A stretch of 46,847 bases of DNA from Betaproteobacteria bacterium (lineage in GTDB: Bacteria; Pseudomonadota; Gammaproteobacteria; Burkholderiales; Burkholderiaceae_D), in NCBI GenBank assembly GCA_025356395.1, contig JANXTA010000119.1, positions 1 to 46,847 of the forward strand. Reading direction: 5' to 3'. The translations under genes and the position numbers were made by a program. This document shows positions 33,248-42,375 of the stretch, in pieces; position 1 is the first letter of the stretch, and every line of letters starts with the position of its first letter. Under the pieces are notes generated by a model. The model was not told the DNA's origin and ran no database searches. It saw only the letters and a list, made by a program, of their open reading frames with translations.

Positions 33248-33438
33248 TCGGGACGCGGGCGTATCATCGCGTCCTTGTCGTTGCAGCGCCGCATTGCTTT
33301 TTCGATCACAAGACGAACGGCGTACGACCCTGTTTCCAGCGTGTTTTTGCGGCGCATGCCCATGCCGCCATCGCGAAGGTTCGGGGCGATTCGCAGGGTG
33401 CGCGCGATCCTGCGGAAGACGACGCCGAGGAATCGCTC

Positions 33439-35397
33439 ATGCGTTCTCACAAGGTCCGGGACCTGGTTCTCGGACGTGCACTCGACCCGCTGAAATCCGA
33501 AACGCGCCACTCGCTGGCGCTGGTGGCTTTCCTGGCATGGGTCGGCCTTGGCGCCGACGGCCTGTCGTCGTCGGCCTACGGTCCCGAAGAAGCCTTCAAG
33601 GCGCTCGGCGAGCACACCCACTTCGGTCTTTACCTGGCGATCGCGACGGCCGTCACCGTCTTCATCATCTCGCTCGCCTACAACCAGATCATCGAGCTGT
33701 TCCCGACCGGGGGTGGCGGCTACCGGGTCGCCACGTCGCTGATCGGACCGTACGCGGGACTCACGGCCGGCGCCGCGCTGATCGTCGACTACGTGTTGAC
33801 GATCGCCATCTCGATCGCCAGCGGCACCGACGCGATGTTCAGCCTGCTGCCGCTCGGCTGGCAGGGTGGCAAGCTCTACGTCGAACTGCTGCTCGCGATG
33901 GTGCTGATCGTGCTCAACCTGCGCGGCATGAGCGAGTCCATCAAGATCCTGCTGCCGATCTTTCTCGCGTTCGTCGCGACCCATTTCGTCCTGATCGTCT
34001 ACGGCATCCTGAGTCACTCCAGCGGCCTGCCAAGCCTAATCCCCGACACGCTCAGCGAGACCAGCAAGCTGGCGGGCGAAACCAGCTGGATGTTCGTCGC
34101 CGCACTGTTCCTCAAGGCCTACTCGCTCGGTGGCGGCACCTACACCGGCATCGAGGCGGTCTCCAACAACGTGCAGTCGCTCAAGGAACCACGCGTCCGC
34201 ACCGGCAAGCTGACGATGCTGTACATGGCCGCGAGCCTCGCGTTCACGGCCGGCGGCATCATCCTGCTGTACCTGCTTTGGCAAGCGAAGCCAGTCGAAG
34301 GCAGCACGCTCAACGCCGTGGTCTTCAGCAGCATCCTCACGGAGATGGGCTTCTCCGGCAACGGCATGGCGGTCGCGCTGATCGTCGTGCTCGCGACCGA
34401 GGCGGGCCTGCTGTTCGTCGCGGCCAACACCGGCTTCCTCGGCGGCCCCGCGGTACTGGCCAACATGGCGGCCGACTCCTGGATGCCGCACAAGTTTCGC
34501 TATCTCTCGACACGCCTCGTCACGCAGAACGGCATCCTGCTGATGGGCATCGCGGCGCTCGCGATCCTGATCCTGTCGCACGGCAGGGTCGACTTCCTCG
34601 TGGTGCTCTATTCCATCAACGTGTTCCTCACCTTCAGCCTGTCGCTGACGGGGCTTTGCATCTACTGGATCAAGCATCGCAAGGACGACAAGCGATGGAT
34701 GGGTCGTCTCGCCCTGTCGGCGATCGGTCTCGCGGTCACGGTCAGCATCCTCGTCGTGACCACCGTCGCGAAGTTCGACGAAGGTGGCTGGATCACGGTC
34801 GTCATCACGAGCGCGGTGATCGCCGCGTGCATCGGCATCCGCGGCCACTATCGCCATACGAAGGAACGCATCAAGGCGGTGGACGCGGTGTTCGCCAACA
34901 CGCCCAACGGCACCGAAACGAAGTACCCGGAACTCGATCCCGAATTGCCGACCGCGGCCTTCATCGTCGGCACGTCGCGTGGCGGCGGCCTACATGCGCT
35001 GCTGTGGGTGCAGCGCATGTTTCCCGGCCACTTCCGCAACTTCCTGTTCATCATGGCGCGCGCCGTCGACTCGGAGTCCTATGGCGGCGACGAGTCGATC
35101 GCGAAGATGAAGGACAGCGCGAGCGAATCGCTGTCGTACTTCGTCGACTTCTGCCACAGCCACGGCCTCGCATCGACGTCCTACCTGGGCTTCGGGACCG
35201 ACGCGGTCGAAGCCATCACCGAGATCTCGGACAAGGTCCGCTGCGAGTTCCCGAGCGCGATCTTCTTCACCAGCAAGCTGATCACCGAGACCGAGAATTT
35301 CATGACGCGCCTGCTGCACAACCAAGCCGCGCTGGCGTTGCAACGGCGCCTGCATCTGGAGGGCATCCAGATGGTCATCCTGCCGATGAAGATCTGA
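33439..35397 (+). CDS. APC superfamily permease, KimA-like (probable K+ importer)
   Basis: A 652-residue transporter with GAGGAA before the ATG. About twelve helices fill residues 20-470, followed by a soluble cytoplasmic domain of about 170 residues. The opening VGLGADGLSSSAYGPEEAFK, LFPTGGGGYRVATSLIG and VDYVLTIAISIASGTDAMFS match the KimA/KUP-related branch of APC proteins, whose Bacillus member imports potassium with protons. Amino-acid transport is the main alternative. The C-terminal domain could be a regulatory module as in KimA. The TetR-type palindrome 190 bases upstream may control it. Confidence 0.85.
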   Translation: MRSHKVRDLVLGRALDPLKSETRHSLALVAFLAWVGLGADGLSSSAYGPEEAFKALGEHTHFGLYLAIATAVTVFIISLAYNQIIELFPTGGGGYRVATSLIGPYAGLTAGAALIVDYVLTIAISIASGTDAMFSLLPLGWQGGKLYVELLLAMVLIVLNLRGMSESIKILLPIFLAFVATHFVLIVYGILSHSSGLPSLIPDTLSETSKLAGETSWMFVAALFLKAYSLGGGTYTGIEAVSNNVQSLKEPRVRTGKLTMLYMAASLAFTAGGIILLYLLWQAKPVEGSTLNAVVFSSILTEMGFSGNGMAVALIVVLATEAGLLFVAANTGFLGGPAVLANMAADSWMPHKFRYLSTRLVTQNGILLMGIAALAILILSHGRVDFLVVLYSINVFLTFSLSLTGLCIYWIKHRKDDKRWMGRLALSAIGLAVTVSILVVTTVAKFDEGGWITVVITSAVIAACIGIRGHYRHTKERIKAVDAVFANTPNGTETKYPELDPELPTAAFIVGTSRGGGLHALLWVQRMFPGHFRNFLFIMARAVDSESYGGDESIAKMKDSASESLSYFVDFCHSHGLASTSYLGFGTDAVEAITEISDKVRCEFPSAIFFTSKLITETENFMTRLLHNQAALALQRRLHLEGIQMVILPMKI

Positions 35398-35561
35398 CGT
35401 CCGCATTCGCAGCGGTCTTTCGAATCAGCGGTACCGATGCCTTGAGCATCATGGGTCGAGCCAGTCTCGTTGACGCGGTCGACGCGGACTCCTAAGCTGG
35501 CCCTCCGCCCGAGGCCGTCACGATCGCCTCCTGCGGCGAGCCCCATCGACGAGGAGCTGCC

Positions 35562-36152
35562 ATGGATCGCACCCACCGGATCGCCGTCTCCTGCGCTGTC
35601 TGCCTGTTCGCGGTTTCCGCTTTCGCCGAAGCGCCTCTGCTGATCGCGCCGCTGATCGAGAAGCGTGTGGAGCAACTACCCGACGGCACCCTGTTCTGGC
35701 GCATCGAGAACTTCGCCACGCTGAGCGATGCGACTGCTGGAGCGAGTCCCACATCGCTGGCCGTTGAGGCCGCGGGCAAGGTCTGGCTGTTCACGCTCGG
35801 ACCACGCGGCGGCCGATCGCCGAATGCCGTCGAGGTCGCCGAGGTCGGTCCGATCCCGCGGGTGAGCGCGAAGACCTGGCTGCTGCGCATCAACGATGCG
35901 AGCGGCCCTCCCGGCAGCGTGACACCGATACACAGTCATCCGGGTTCCGAGGCCTTCTATGTCCTCGAAGGTCGCCAGGGCATCCGGGGCGCCCACGGCA
36001 CGATGACGGTCGAGGCCGGCATGGCCGAGGCGGGCCACGGCGCCGACCAGGCGATGCAGGTCTCGAGCAGTGGTCCAACAGCCCTGCATGCGCTGGTCAT
36101 GTTCGTCGTCGACGCCGATCGGCCGTTCTCGTCACCCGCCACGCTGCCGTGA
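35562..36152 (+). CDS. Exported cupin-domain protein
   Basis: 196 residues with a signal peptide (MDRTHRIAVSCAVCLFAVSA, cleavage about residue 22). A single cupin barrel has metal ligands in TPIHSHPGSEAFYVLEG: His124, His126 and Glu130, with a further His in the second motif (GHGADQAMQV or TALHAL). Function unknown; periplasmic cupins bind small ligands or metals. The gene stands alone between the permease and the DUF2252 pseudogene. Confidence 0.8.
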   Translation: MDRTHRIAVSCAVCLFAVSAFAEAPLLIAPLIEKRVEQLPDGTLFWRIENFATLSDATAGASPTSLAVEAAGKVWLFTLGPRGGRSPNAVEVAEVGPIPRVSAKTWLLRINDASGPPGSVTPIHSHPGSEAFYVLEGRQGIRGAHGTMTVEAGMAEAGHGADQAMQVSSSGPTALHALVMFVVDADRPFSSPATLP

Positions 36153-36179
36153 GCGACGGCGCGGCTCTGCCCGCATCGC

Positions 36180-37354
36180 TCAAGCTACCTCGCGCAGCGC
36201 GAACTGCCGGCAGTGATCGAGGTACGCGCTCTCGTGGATCGCGATCAGCTCGACGATGCTGGACCACAGCCACGACGGCGCATCGAGCGTGCGCGAACGC
36301 GCTCGGGCCAGCTCGGACTGCCAGCGTGCCAGCGTGCCAGCGTGTCCGGGTCCATCTGGCGTCGATGCGCCAGTCCAACCACGCCGGCGAGATAGGACGC
36401 GAGCTGCGTCGCCTCGTCGTCGACCAGCGCATCGATCTCGAGCTTGAGGTCCTGCGGCATCAGCTCGCGAATCACGACGGCACGATCCATCAGTCGGGCG
36501 GCGACCATGCGATCGCCCAGATGCGGGGACAGCGCCTGTGCTCCCGCCACCACCCGAGCGGCGTTGTCGCGCGGCATGACGGCCTCGGTCGAACGCGGTG
36601 CGATGGCTGCGGTGGCTTCCTTGATATCGACCAGGCACAGCGACTGGTCCGCTCCCTCCCCGACCTGCAGCATCACTGCATAGCGCAGCCGGCCGAGCGA
36701 ACTGCAGCCCTTCATCCAGTACGCCACGTCGACGACCTCGACCTCTTCGCTCGCGTCCCGGCTCTGGAGATGCGTGATCGCCGCATGGAGTTCGCGGTCG
36801 GCGAACAGCGCCTCGATCGACTGCCGCTCGTCGGGCGTCACGGCCCAGAAGCGCTTGCCCAGCGGCACGACGGGCCGGACGGATTGCAACCGCTCCGCCG
36901 CGAGATGTCACCAGCGCCGTCGGGTGGACAGCTCCAGCAAGCGCCGGATCGGCTTGGGTGCCCAATCCGTCTGGCGACCTTTCGAAGCGGTGCCCGCCAA
37001 CCCCAGGTCGTAGCCGGCCACCAGTTGCTCGACGATCTTGACGGTGGTGCCGCCGGCCAGTCCCGATCCTCTCGCTTCGGAGGGCAGCGACAGACCGAGC
37101 CGAATCAGGTCGTGCGCCGGGTTGCCGATCACCGTCTGATCGAGATCGCGGATCTGCACCGCGACCCGGCCACGCGTGTCCGATAGCGGACCCAGGTTGC
37201 CCATGTGGCAGTCGCCGCAGATCCAGACCGGCGGTCCTTCCGGCACGCGCGCGCCGCTATCGGTTAACCACGCGTAGAAGCGGGTCGTGCTGCCACGCAC
37301 ATAGGCGTGGGCCGAACGCGCCATCTTGAGGTTGCGGGCTTCGCGCAGATGCAC
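36180..37354 (-). pseudogene. DUF2252 family protein, disrupted by a nonsense codon and a repeat frameshift
   Basis: From a GTG at 37354 (GGAAGAA upstream) the frame reads HLREARNLKMARSAHAYVRG, the kinase-like GPPVWICGDCHMGNLGPLSD and QIRDLDQTVIGNPAHDLIR, all typical of DUF2252. At 36910-36908 a TGA stands where relatives have Arg (RRRW-stop-HLAAERLQS), probably CGA to TGA. The same frame continues with VVPLGKRFWAVTPDERQ and VAYWMKGCSSLGRLRYAVML. Near 36340 an extra 8-bp repeat shifts the frame, and the true C-terminus (ARSRTLDAPSWLWSSIVELI) continues in another frame to 36180. An A7 run at 37388-37394 also separates a GTG in another frame from a plausible extended N-terminus. Confidence 0.85.
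36321..36344. repeat. Three tandem copies of CCAGCGTG inside the DUF2252 pseudogene
   Basis: Three perfect 8-base units. With two units the minus strand reads DTLARWQSELARARSRTLDA in a single frame; the third unit adds 8 bases and shifts the frame. This is a slipped-strand expansion. Confidence 0.85.
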
Positions 37355-37688
37355 GCCGCGTTCTTCCGGGGAAGGCCAGTTCTGTTTTTTTCACGATGCA
37401 GAGGAGAGCGGTGATCCATTCGCGGGGACGTACCTGGATGCGACCGGTGGCTCGCGCTTGTACGTCGCCCCGCCGTTAGGGTAAGCGCGCGTTCGCCGAC
37501 GTGCTTCGTCGCGCGCAGCAATGCCGCTTAGGACGAGAACGCAATGCTGCAGGTCCGCGATGCGGCCCGCGCCGATCGCGGCGCGCGTCGGCAGGAGGCG
37601 CATCCGGTTACGCTTCGGAAGCGATCCGACACCGGCCACGCTTCGGCCGCGGCATATTGCGCACACCCTTTAAGGAGCAGACCACGCC
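37355..37688. other. Intergenic region upstream of the DUF2252 pseudogene and the 76-residue protein
   Basis: 334 bases between divergent genes. It contains the A7/T7 run mentioned above and an AAGGAG ribosome binding site at the right end. I see no RNA gene or recognisable operator. Confidence 0.3.
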
Positions 37689-37757
37689 ATGACCAACAAA
37701 CCCACGCAGAACCTTCATCCGATGCCCCCCGCTGCGCGCGACTTCGGGATGGCGTGA
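37689..37757 (+). CDS. Possible 22-codon leader ORF coupled to the next gene
   Basis: MTNKPTQNLHPMPPAARDFG followed by MA and a stop. It has the best ribosome binding site of the region (AAGGAG about 11 bases upstream), and its TGA overlaps the next ATG as TGATG. It may be a coupled leader, or the true N-terminus of the following protein separated by a frameshift. The sequence alone does not decide. Confidence 0.4.
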   Translation: MTNKPTQNLHPMPPAARDFGMA

Positions 37758-37987
37758 TGGCGACCCCCGGGCAACCCTCCGCCGAAGACAACAAGAACCG
37801 CTTCCTGCGCGAGACGCTGAAGAACCTCGCGAAGCTGCAGCGGATCGTCGAGTCCCAGGAACCGCATTCGCAGGACCCCGTGCAGGGGCAGTTCGACGAG
37901 GTGATCCATCGCTTCGACATCGTGCATGCGGTGATGCTGGAGCGCGGCTTCCTGCCCATGGACAAGCCCATGCCGATGAAGGGTTGA
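37757..37987 (+). CDS. Small helical hypothetical protein
   Basis: 76 residues starting MATPGQPSAEDNKNRFLRET. The rest is a predicted helical hairpin (LKNLAKLQRIVESQE, then GQFDEVIHRFDIVHAVMLER) ending MDKPMPMKG. No membrane segment or known domain is recognised. The start has no ribosome binding site of its own, and translation should depend on the overlapping leader frame at 37689. Confidence 0.55.
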   Translation: MATPGQPSAEDNKNRFLRETLKNLAKLQRIVESQEPHSQDPVQGQFDEVIHRFDIVHAVMLERGFLPMDKPMPMKG

Positions 37988-38036
37988 AGGCGACGCGGAG
38001 CCGCTCGGACGCGAGTCGAGAGGCTTGCGTCAACCT

Positions 38037-38411
38037 TCACTCCGTCTCGACTTCCGACGACGAAGCCGGCTGGCGGCGCTCGACCCCGCGGCTGCCGACC
38101 GTACCGGCCCACTGGCAGACGATCTCGATGATCAGGCCGAGCGGCCCGATCCCGTAGAGCACAAAAGAATCCTCGCCGCCGCTGCCGGTCATCGAGCAGG
38201 CGAACAGTTGCTTGATCGGGAAGTCCGACGGGATGCCGGGCGTGAGATCGATGGTCAGGGCCGCGATCAGGTGCGTGCCCGAGTGCGTGAGCTGTCCCTC
38301 GATCCGATACCGCGCGTCGCTGCCCTTCGCCCAGATGCCGTCCAGCACCAATGTCCCCAACCCCGAGTGCCCCGCACAATCTAAGCGCATCGAGTAGGTC
38401 CCACTCTTCAC
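38037..38411 (-). CDS. Hypothetical protein, possibly GrlR-like
   Basis: 124 residues from a GTG at 38411 with GGGAGG six bases upstream, much better than the ATG 12 codons earlier. The beginning VKSGTYSMRLDCAGHSGLGT and the following GIWAKGSDARYRIEGQLTHS have the alternating pattern of the small GrlR-type beta sandwich (type III secretion regulator GrlR). The similarity is only by eye. No secretion genes are in the window. Confidence 0.55.
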   Translation of the reverse strand: MKSGTYSMRLDCAGHSGLGTLVLDGIWAKGSDARYRIEGQLTHSGTHLIAALTIDLTPGIPSDFPIKQLFACSMTGSGGEDSFVLYGIGPLGLIIEIVCQWAGTVGSRGVERRQPASSSEVETE

Positions 38412-38562
38412 GGCTTGCCTCCCTGGCTTGCCTGCGCTCGTCCTCACCCCGCGATCGACCTGACGGGCGGCGAGTCGTCATCTCGCAGAACCTGTAAAGG
38501 GCAGCACGCCAACGTGCAAGGAGGCGACGCTGGCTTGCGCCGGTGGATCGGTCCGGACCGCA

Positions 38563-39030
38563 CTACTCGTCGAGGTCCGTGAACTCGAGGTAGCGATGCC
38601 TGACGGTCCAGGCGGCGAGCAGGCCGACGTCCCCAAATTCGGCGATGTCCGCCCCGAAGCGGCCGCTCTTGACGACCGCGAACATCGCGCCGCGTGGGCC
38701 AAGCACGAAAAAGCTCGCCTCATAACTCATCGTGCCGGGTCGCGTGCCCTCACCCGTGATCGTGTCGCCCACGCGATGCATCGCCACTTGGTCGGTCAGC
38801 CCCGCGATGAAGTCCGCATGCCGGCTGCCGAGCAGACGCGCGAAGTCCGCCAGCAGCACCGCGTCCGACTTCGACATGCCGAGCTTGCGACCGGCCAGCG
38901 CGAAGACCTGCGCATCGCTCAGCCGATGTCGAAGCTTCGCGCTCGCGGGCAAGGGCTTGACGATCGCCGACGTCGCGATGCCCGGGACCAGCCACGCCAG
39001 GAAGACGGCCGGGACATCACGACGTCGCAT
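38563..39030 (-). CDS. Hypothetical exported protein next to the MBL-fold protein
   Basis: 155 residues from the ATG at 39030. The N-terminus MRRRDVPAVFLAWLVPGIAT looks like a signal peptide. The remainder is a mixed domain with KLGMSKSDAVLLADFARLLG and SYEASFFVLGPRGAMFAVVK, unknown to me. It starts five bases after the MBL-fold gene stop and should be co-transcribed and perhaps co-functional with it. Confidence 0.6.
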   Translation of the reverse strand: MRRRDVPAVFLAWLVPGIATSAIVKPLPASAKLRHRLSDAQVFALAGRKLGMSKSDAVLLADFARLLGSRHADFIAGLTDQVAMHRVGDTITGEGTRPGTMSYEASFFVLGPRGAMFAVVKSGRFGADIAEFGDVGLLAAWTVRHRYLEFTDLDE

Positions 39031-39035
39031 GCCGA

Positions 39036-40232
39036 TCAGAACCCGTACTTCGCTTTCATCGACGCGTTGTCGACCGCCCTGAAGCCGCTGGCATCGAGCA
39101 CGAACGCGTCGAGGTACTGCGTGGGCGGCACCAGCGAGATAGTCTGCTGGGTGAGGTAGGTCGCGAGCGTCGGATCGCTGAAGGCCGGCGTGAGGCCTTG
39201 CGAGAACGGCAGGAAGAAGTTGCCCAGGTGATTGGGCACGTAGACCTTCGGATGCAGGACCGGCACCGTCAGCGAAGCCACCGGCGCACCGCCTGCGCCG
39301 ATCCACAGGTCGACGCCACTCAACTTCGCATCCGACATCGCCTTAGTCAGGCTGTCGAGTGGCGTGCCGAAGTTGACGACGCCGTTGGTCAGGCTGGGTT
39401 GGTTGAGGTCTGCCGGCGCACCGGAGTTGGTGACGAAAAACGTGAGCTGTTTGCCGTCGGCCGTCTTGACGGTGAACAGATAGCCGCGATTGCCGCCGCC
39501 GTTGGGAAAGTCTTCGGCGACGCCGCCCTTGAGGTTTCCTGCCGCATCGGGTGTCGGCGGCCCGATCAGTTCGACCGGATCGTGCTGCTCGGGGTTGGTC
39601 GCATGCGTGCCGCTGTGATTCCAGCGCACCACGCGCATGGTCACGTAGTCGTTGAGCTGCAGCGTCTCGCCACCGTTGACCATCGTGCATTGCTTCGCGG
39701 GCACGCCGAGCGCCTGCATCTGGTAGCAGGTGGTCTGCGACCCGATCACCTGGGCACCCGTCACCTTGGCCCAGTAGGGCGTGTCGAAGCTGTGATCGAA
39801 GTGGCTGTGACCGGTCAGGATCAGGTTGATCGTCGAGCCCGGCACCGCGGCGAGCGTGGCGTTGATCTTGTCGACGCCGACCTTGTCGATCGGATATCCG
39901 GCCGTGGTGAAGGCCAGGCCGCCGCCACCGCCCGAGAAGTAGTTCTGCGGGATGCGGCTCATGTAGCCGTCCATCATGATGTTCAGCGTGCCGATCTGGA
40001 ACGTCCAGTTGGCGATGCCGAAGTACGTCATGCGGATCGATTGCGGCGCGTCGGAATGCGCCACGACCGGAGCAGGTCCGTCGTCGCTGTTGCAGGCGTC
40101 GACGAACACCGTCGCCGACAGGGCGACGACGCCGAGCGTGATCCACGACCACCGTGAACGCGAACGGGCTGCGACGGTTTGTACGGGCAAGCGCGACGAG
40201 GCCGTGGTGAGCGGCCGATCGAACTCAGGCAT
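39036..40232 (-). CDS. Metallo-beta-lactamase-fold hydrolase, probable lipoprotein
   Basis: A 398-residue protein with AAGGAG before the ATG. A long basic N-terminus leads to a hydrophobic segment (ITLGVVALSATVFVDAC) with Cys47 in a lipobox-like VDAC. The metal site HSHFDH is at 142-147, with further histidines in WNHSGTHATN. The MBL fold is complete to the end. The substrate is unknown; relatives hydrolyse esters, lactones or phosphodiesters. It would act outside the cytoplasm. Confidence 0.85.
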   Translation of the reverse strand: MPEFDRPLTTASSRLPVQTVAARSRSRWSWITLGVVALSATVFVDACNSDDGPAPVVAHSDAPQSIRMTYFGIANWTFQIGTLNIMMDGYMSRIPQNYFSGGGGGLAFTTAGYPIDKVGVDKINATLAAVPGSTINLILTGHSHFDHSFDTPYWAKVTGAQVIGSQTTCYQMQALGVPAKQCTMVNGGETLQLNDYVTMRVVRWNHSGTHATNPEQHDPVELIGPPTPDAAGNLKGGVAEDFPNGGGNRGYLFTVKTADGKQLTFFVTNSGAPADLNQPSLTNGVVNFGTPLDSLTKAMSDAKLSGVDLWIGAGGAPVASLTVPVLHPKVYVPNHLGNFFLPFSQGLTPAFSDPTLATYLTQQTISLVPPTQYLDAFVLDASGFRAVDNASMKAKYGF

Positions 40233-40833
40233 CAGTTCATCTCCTTCGTGGGGAACACGGCCTCGAGGCCGAGCCGATTCTCGAGTCGCCTTCTGCGAGG
40301 CGAACGATGCGAGCGAACGATGCGGAACATGACGCTCGCCCGTGGCCGGCCACGATTACACAGCCTTCACGCCGAATCAACCAGATCGGCCGAATCGAAC
40401 AAGCATCGATGGAGTCGCAGCGTCGACCCTGCGTCGTTCGATGCGTCGAGGCATCTCGATACGCCAACGGTCATGGCGACCGATGCGGTGGCGAGCGATC
40501 GTGTCTACGACCAGCGCGACGAGGCCATCCAGTGGCCGGGACTGTGTTGGTGCGGTAGCGCTCCGATGCGTCGGAACGCTGCGCGGAGACACCCACTCCA
40601 TACGGCCGATCGCCCATCGCGGGAGCTTGCGAATGGCGCGCCAGGGACCCTCGCACGCGACGCGCCGGCAAACCAGACCATCTTCGGCAGAGCGCGCCAC
40701 ATCGCGGCGATCCGCGACCGATCGCGTCCGCACGCCGATCTGGCAGGCGCTTACAAATCGTTGATCCACAAACATTCGGCACATGGCCCGCGGCTTGCTC
40801 ATAGAAAGAAAGACCCTCTCACCTGGACCTTCC
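40233..40833. other. 601-base interval without a recognised gene
   Basis: It separates the divergent MBL-fold and PEP-CTERM genes and must contain both promoters. A direct repeat GCGAACGATGCG occurs twice in tandem around 40302-40325. Several open frames cross the interval, but none has a ribosome binding site or protein-like composition. I see no RNA gene. Confidence 0.4.
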
Positions 40834-41592
40834 ATGAAACGCCTCTCATTGATCAGTGCCCTGCTTCTGTCGTTCGGTGCAAACGCCGCCGTCGTCACCC
40901 CCTTCACGCTCGAGTCGCCGACCGGTGGTGCCCTGCCCGCCGGCGTGTCGGCCGTGGGCGGCATCGTTGCCGACCTGACCGGCATCAACGGCAATCGCGT
41001 CGTCAGCCAGGTGGCCGGCAGCACCGAATACTCGGGCTTCGCTTCGGCCAGCGAGTACCCGCTGCTGTTCGGGACGCAGACCGGTTACACCGCGTCGGTG
41101 CTGAACGCGCTCGGCGGCGGCATCGCCAAGGCGTCGTTCCGGATCTCCCTGTTCGACGGCGACAGCCAGGCCGGCAACTTCGACTTCAACCAGAACTCCC
41201 TGCTCGTGAACGGCCTCGACTTCGGCAACTTCTCGAGCGTCGCGACCCAGCAGACCGACAGCACCGGCACGGTCGTGATGTCGAGCGGCTACGGCTTCGG
41301 CGACAGCATCCTCGACACGGGCTTCTTCAGCTCGACCAACGGCGGCCTGCTCGCGCAACTGTTCAGTTCGCTGGCGAGTGGCGTCATCCAGTACCGCCTC
41401 TTCGATGCGACGCCGGGCGATCAGTCGTTCGACTTCACGCGCGGCGTCGACCGGTCGGCGATCAACATCGCCATCGCACCGGTGATCGCGCCGGGTGCGG
41501 TTCCCGAGCCGGCGAGCTTCGCGCTGTTCGGCCTCGGCGTCGTGGGCCTCGCACTGGCACGCCGTCGCAAGAGCGCACCCGCAGTCGCCTGA
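40834..41592 (+). CDS. PEP-CTERM sorting domain protein
   Basis: 252 residues with an N-terminal signal peptide (MKRLSLISALLLSFGANAA). The long middle part is rich in Gly, Ser, Thr and Asn and beta-like. The C-terminus has the sorting signal: VPEPAS at 223-228, a hydrophobic helix FALFGLGVVGLALA and the basic RRRK. Exosortase (EpsH/XrtA-type) recognises this signal, so exosortase and exopolysaccharide genes should exist elsewhere in the genome. The function is probably surface or matrix related. Confidence 0.9.
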   Translation: MKRLSLISALLLSFGANAAVVTPFTLESPTGGALPAGVSAVGGIVADLTGINGNRVVSQVAGSTEYSGFASASEYPLLFGTQTGYTASVLNALGGGIAKASFRISLFDGDSQAGNFDFNQNSLLVNGLDFGNFSSVATQQTDSTGTVVMSSGYGFGDSILDTGFFSSTNGGLLAQLFSSLASGVIQYRLFDATPGDQSFDFTRGVDRSAINIAIAPVIAPGAVPEPASFALFGLGVVGLALARRRKSAPAVA

Positions 41593-41596
41593 ACGC

Positions 41597-41626
41597 GGCC
41601 ACGACGTTCGCCCGAACGTCGCGGCC
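41597..41626. terminator. Bidirectional terminator-like hairpin
   Basis: GGCCACGACGTTC, loop GCCC, GAACGTCGCGGCC pairs 12 of 13 positions between the convergent PEP-CTERM and glutathione transferase genes. No T-run is present. Confidence 0.6.
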
Positions 41627-41636
41627 CTCGTGCCGA

Positions 41637-42323
41637 TCAGGCCACGAGTCGTGCGTTGGACGGGAACATTTGCTTGAGCGCATCCGCATCCATGTCGGTC
41701 TTGAAGGCGTACTTAGCCTTCAGCGCCTCGGCCCTCTGAGCGGCAGGACGCGCATTGATCTCGTCGAGCAGGCGCTTGACGTTCGGCAGCTTCTCCCAGG
41801 CATCGGCGCCGAGCGCGAACGGGACCGCGCGTGCCCAACCCCACACGGCCATGTCGACGAACGTGTAGCGGTCACCGAGCATCCAGTGGTGCTTGCCGAG
41901 CTGCGCATCGACGATCGACCAGTGACGCCAGGCCTCGAAGTCGTAGCGGTTGACGGCGTACTCCTTGGGAGCAGGTGCGAAGTACTTGAAGTGCACGTTC
42001 TGTCCGGTGTACGGACCGATGCCGGTGGCGACGAACATCAGCCACGAGTACATCTGGCCGCGCTGCGCCGGCGTGTTCTCCGGCACGAACTTGCCGGTCT
42101 TCTCGGCCAGGTACAAGAGCATCGCGTTGCTGTCGAAGATCGTCGCGTCGCCGTCGGTCATCGCCGGCGTCTTCGCGTTGGGATTGATCAGCATGAAGGC
42201 GGGGTCGTGCTGCTCGCCCTTGCGCGTGTCGACGGGGATCACTTCATACGGGATCTCCGCTTCCTCGAGATACAGAGCGACCTTGGCTGGATTGGGCGAC
42301 GGGTGGTAGTAGAACTTGATCAC
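41637..42323 (-). CDS. Glutathione S-transferase family protein
   Basis: A 228-residue GST. The thioredoxin-like N-terminal domain (1-80) begins MIKFYYHPSPNPAKVALYLE and contains NPNAKTPAMTDGDATIFDSN, the glutathione-binding cis-Pro and Asp-Ser motif. The helical C-terminal domain carries LGDRYTFVDMAVWGWARAV. It conjugates or reduces electrophiles in the cytosol. It is a single gene with its own promoter in the short gap to 42376. Confidence 0.93.
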   Translation of the reverse strand: MIKFYYHPSPNPAKVALYLEEAEIPYEVIPVDTRKGEQHDPAFMLINPNAKTPAMTDGDATIFDSNAMLLYLAEKTGKFVPENTPAQRGQMYSWLMFVATGIGPYTGQNVHFKYFAPAPKEYAVNRYDFEAWRHWSIVDAQLGKHHWMLGDRYTFVDMAVWGWARAVPFALGADAWEKLPNVKRLLDEINARPAAQRAEALKAKYAFKTDMDADALKQMFPSNARLVA

Positions 42324-42375
42324 GTGCGGTCCTTTCGTGGGGAGAGGCGGCGGATTCTGCGCTTAAGCTGTCGAC

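Noticed and set aside
33108-33438. c-di-AMP (ydaO-type) riboswitch before the KimA-like permease
   Set aside because: I checked because KimA genes in Firmicutes have one, but no matching conserved core is visible, and c-di-AMP is not typical of betaproteobacteria.
32331-35495. Very long plus-strand open frame of more than 1000 codons across ridA and the permease
   Set aside because: It overlaps recG, ridA and the KimA-like permease in other frames and consists of Arg/His/Asp-rich shadow sequence. High GC content makes stops rare.
36321-36344. CRISPR-like or minisatellite array
   Set aside because: Only three 8-base units without spacers; it is a slippage repeat within a coding sequence.
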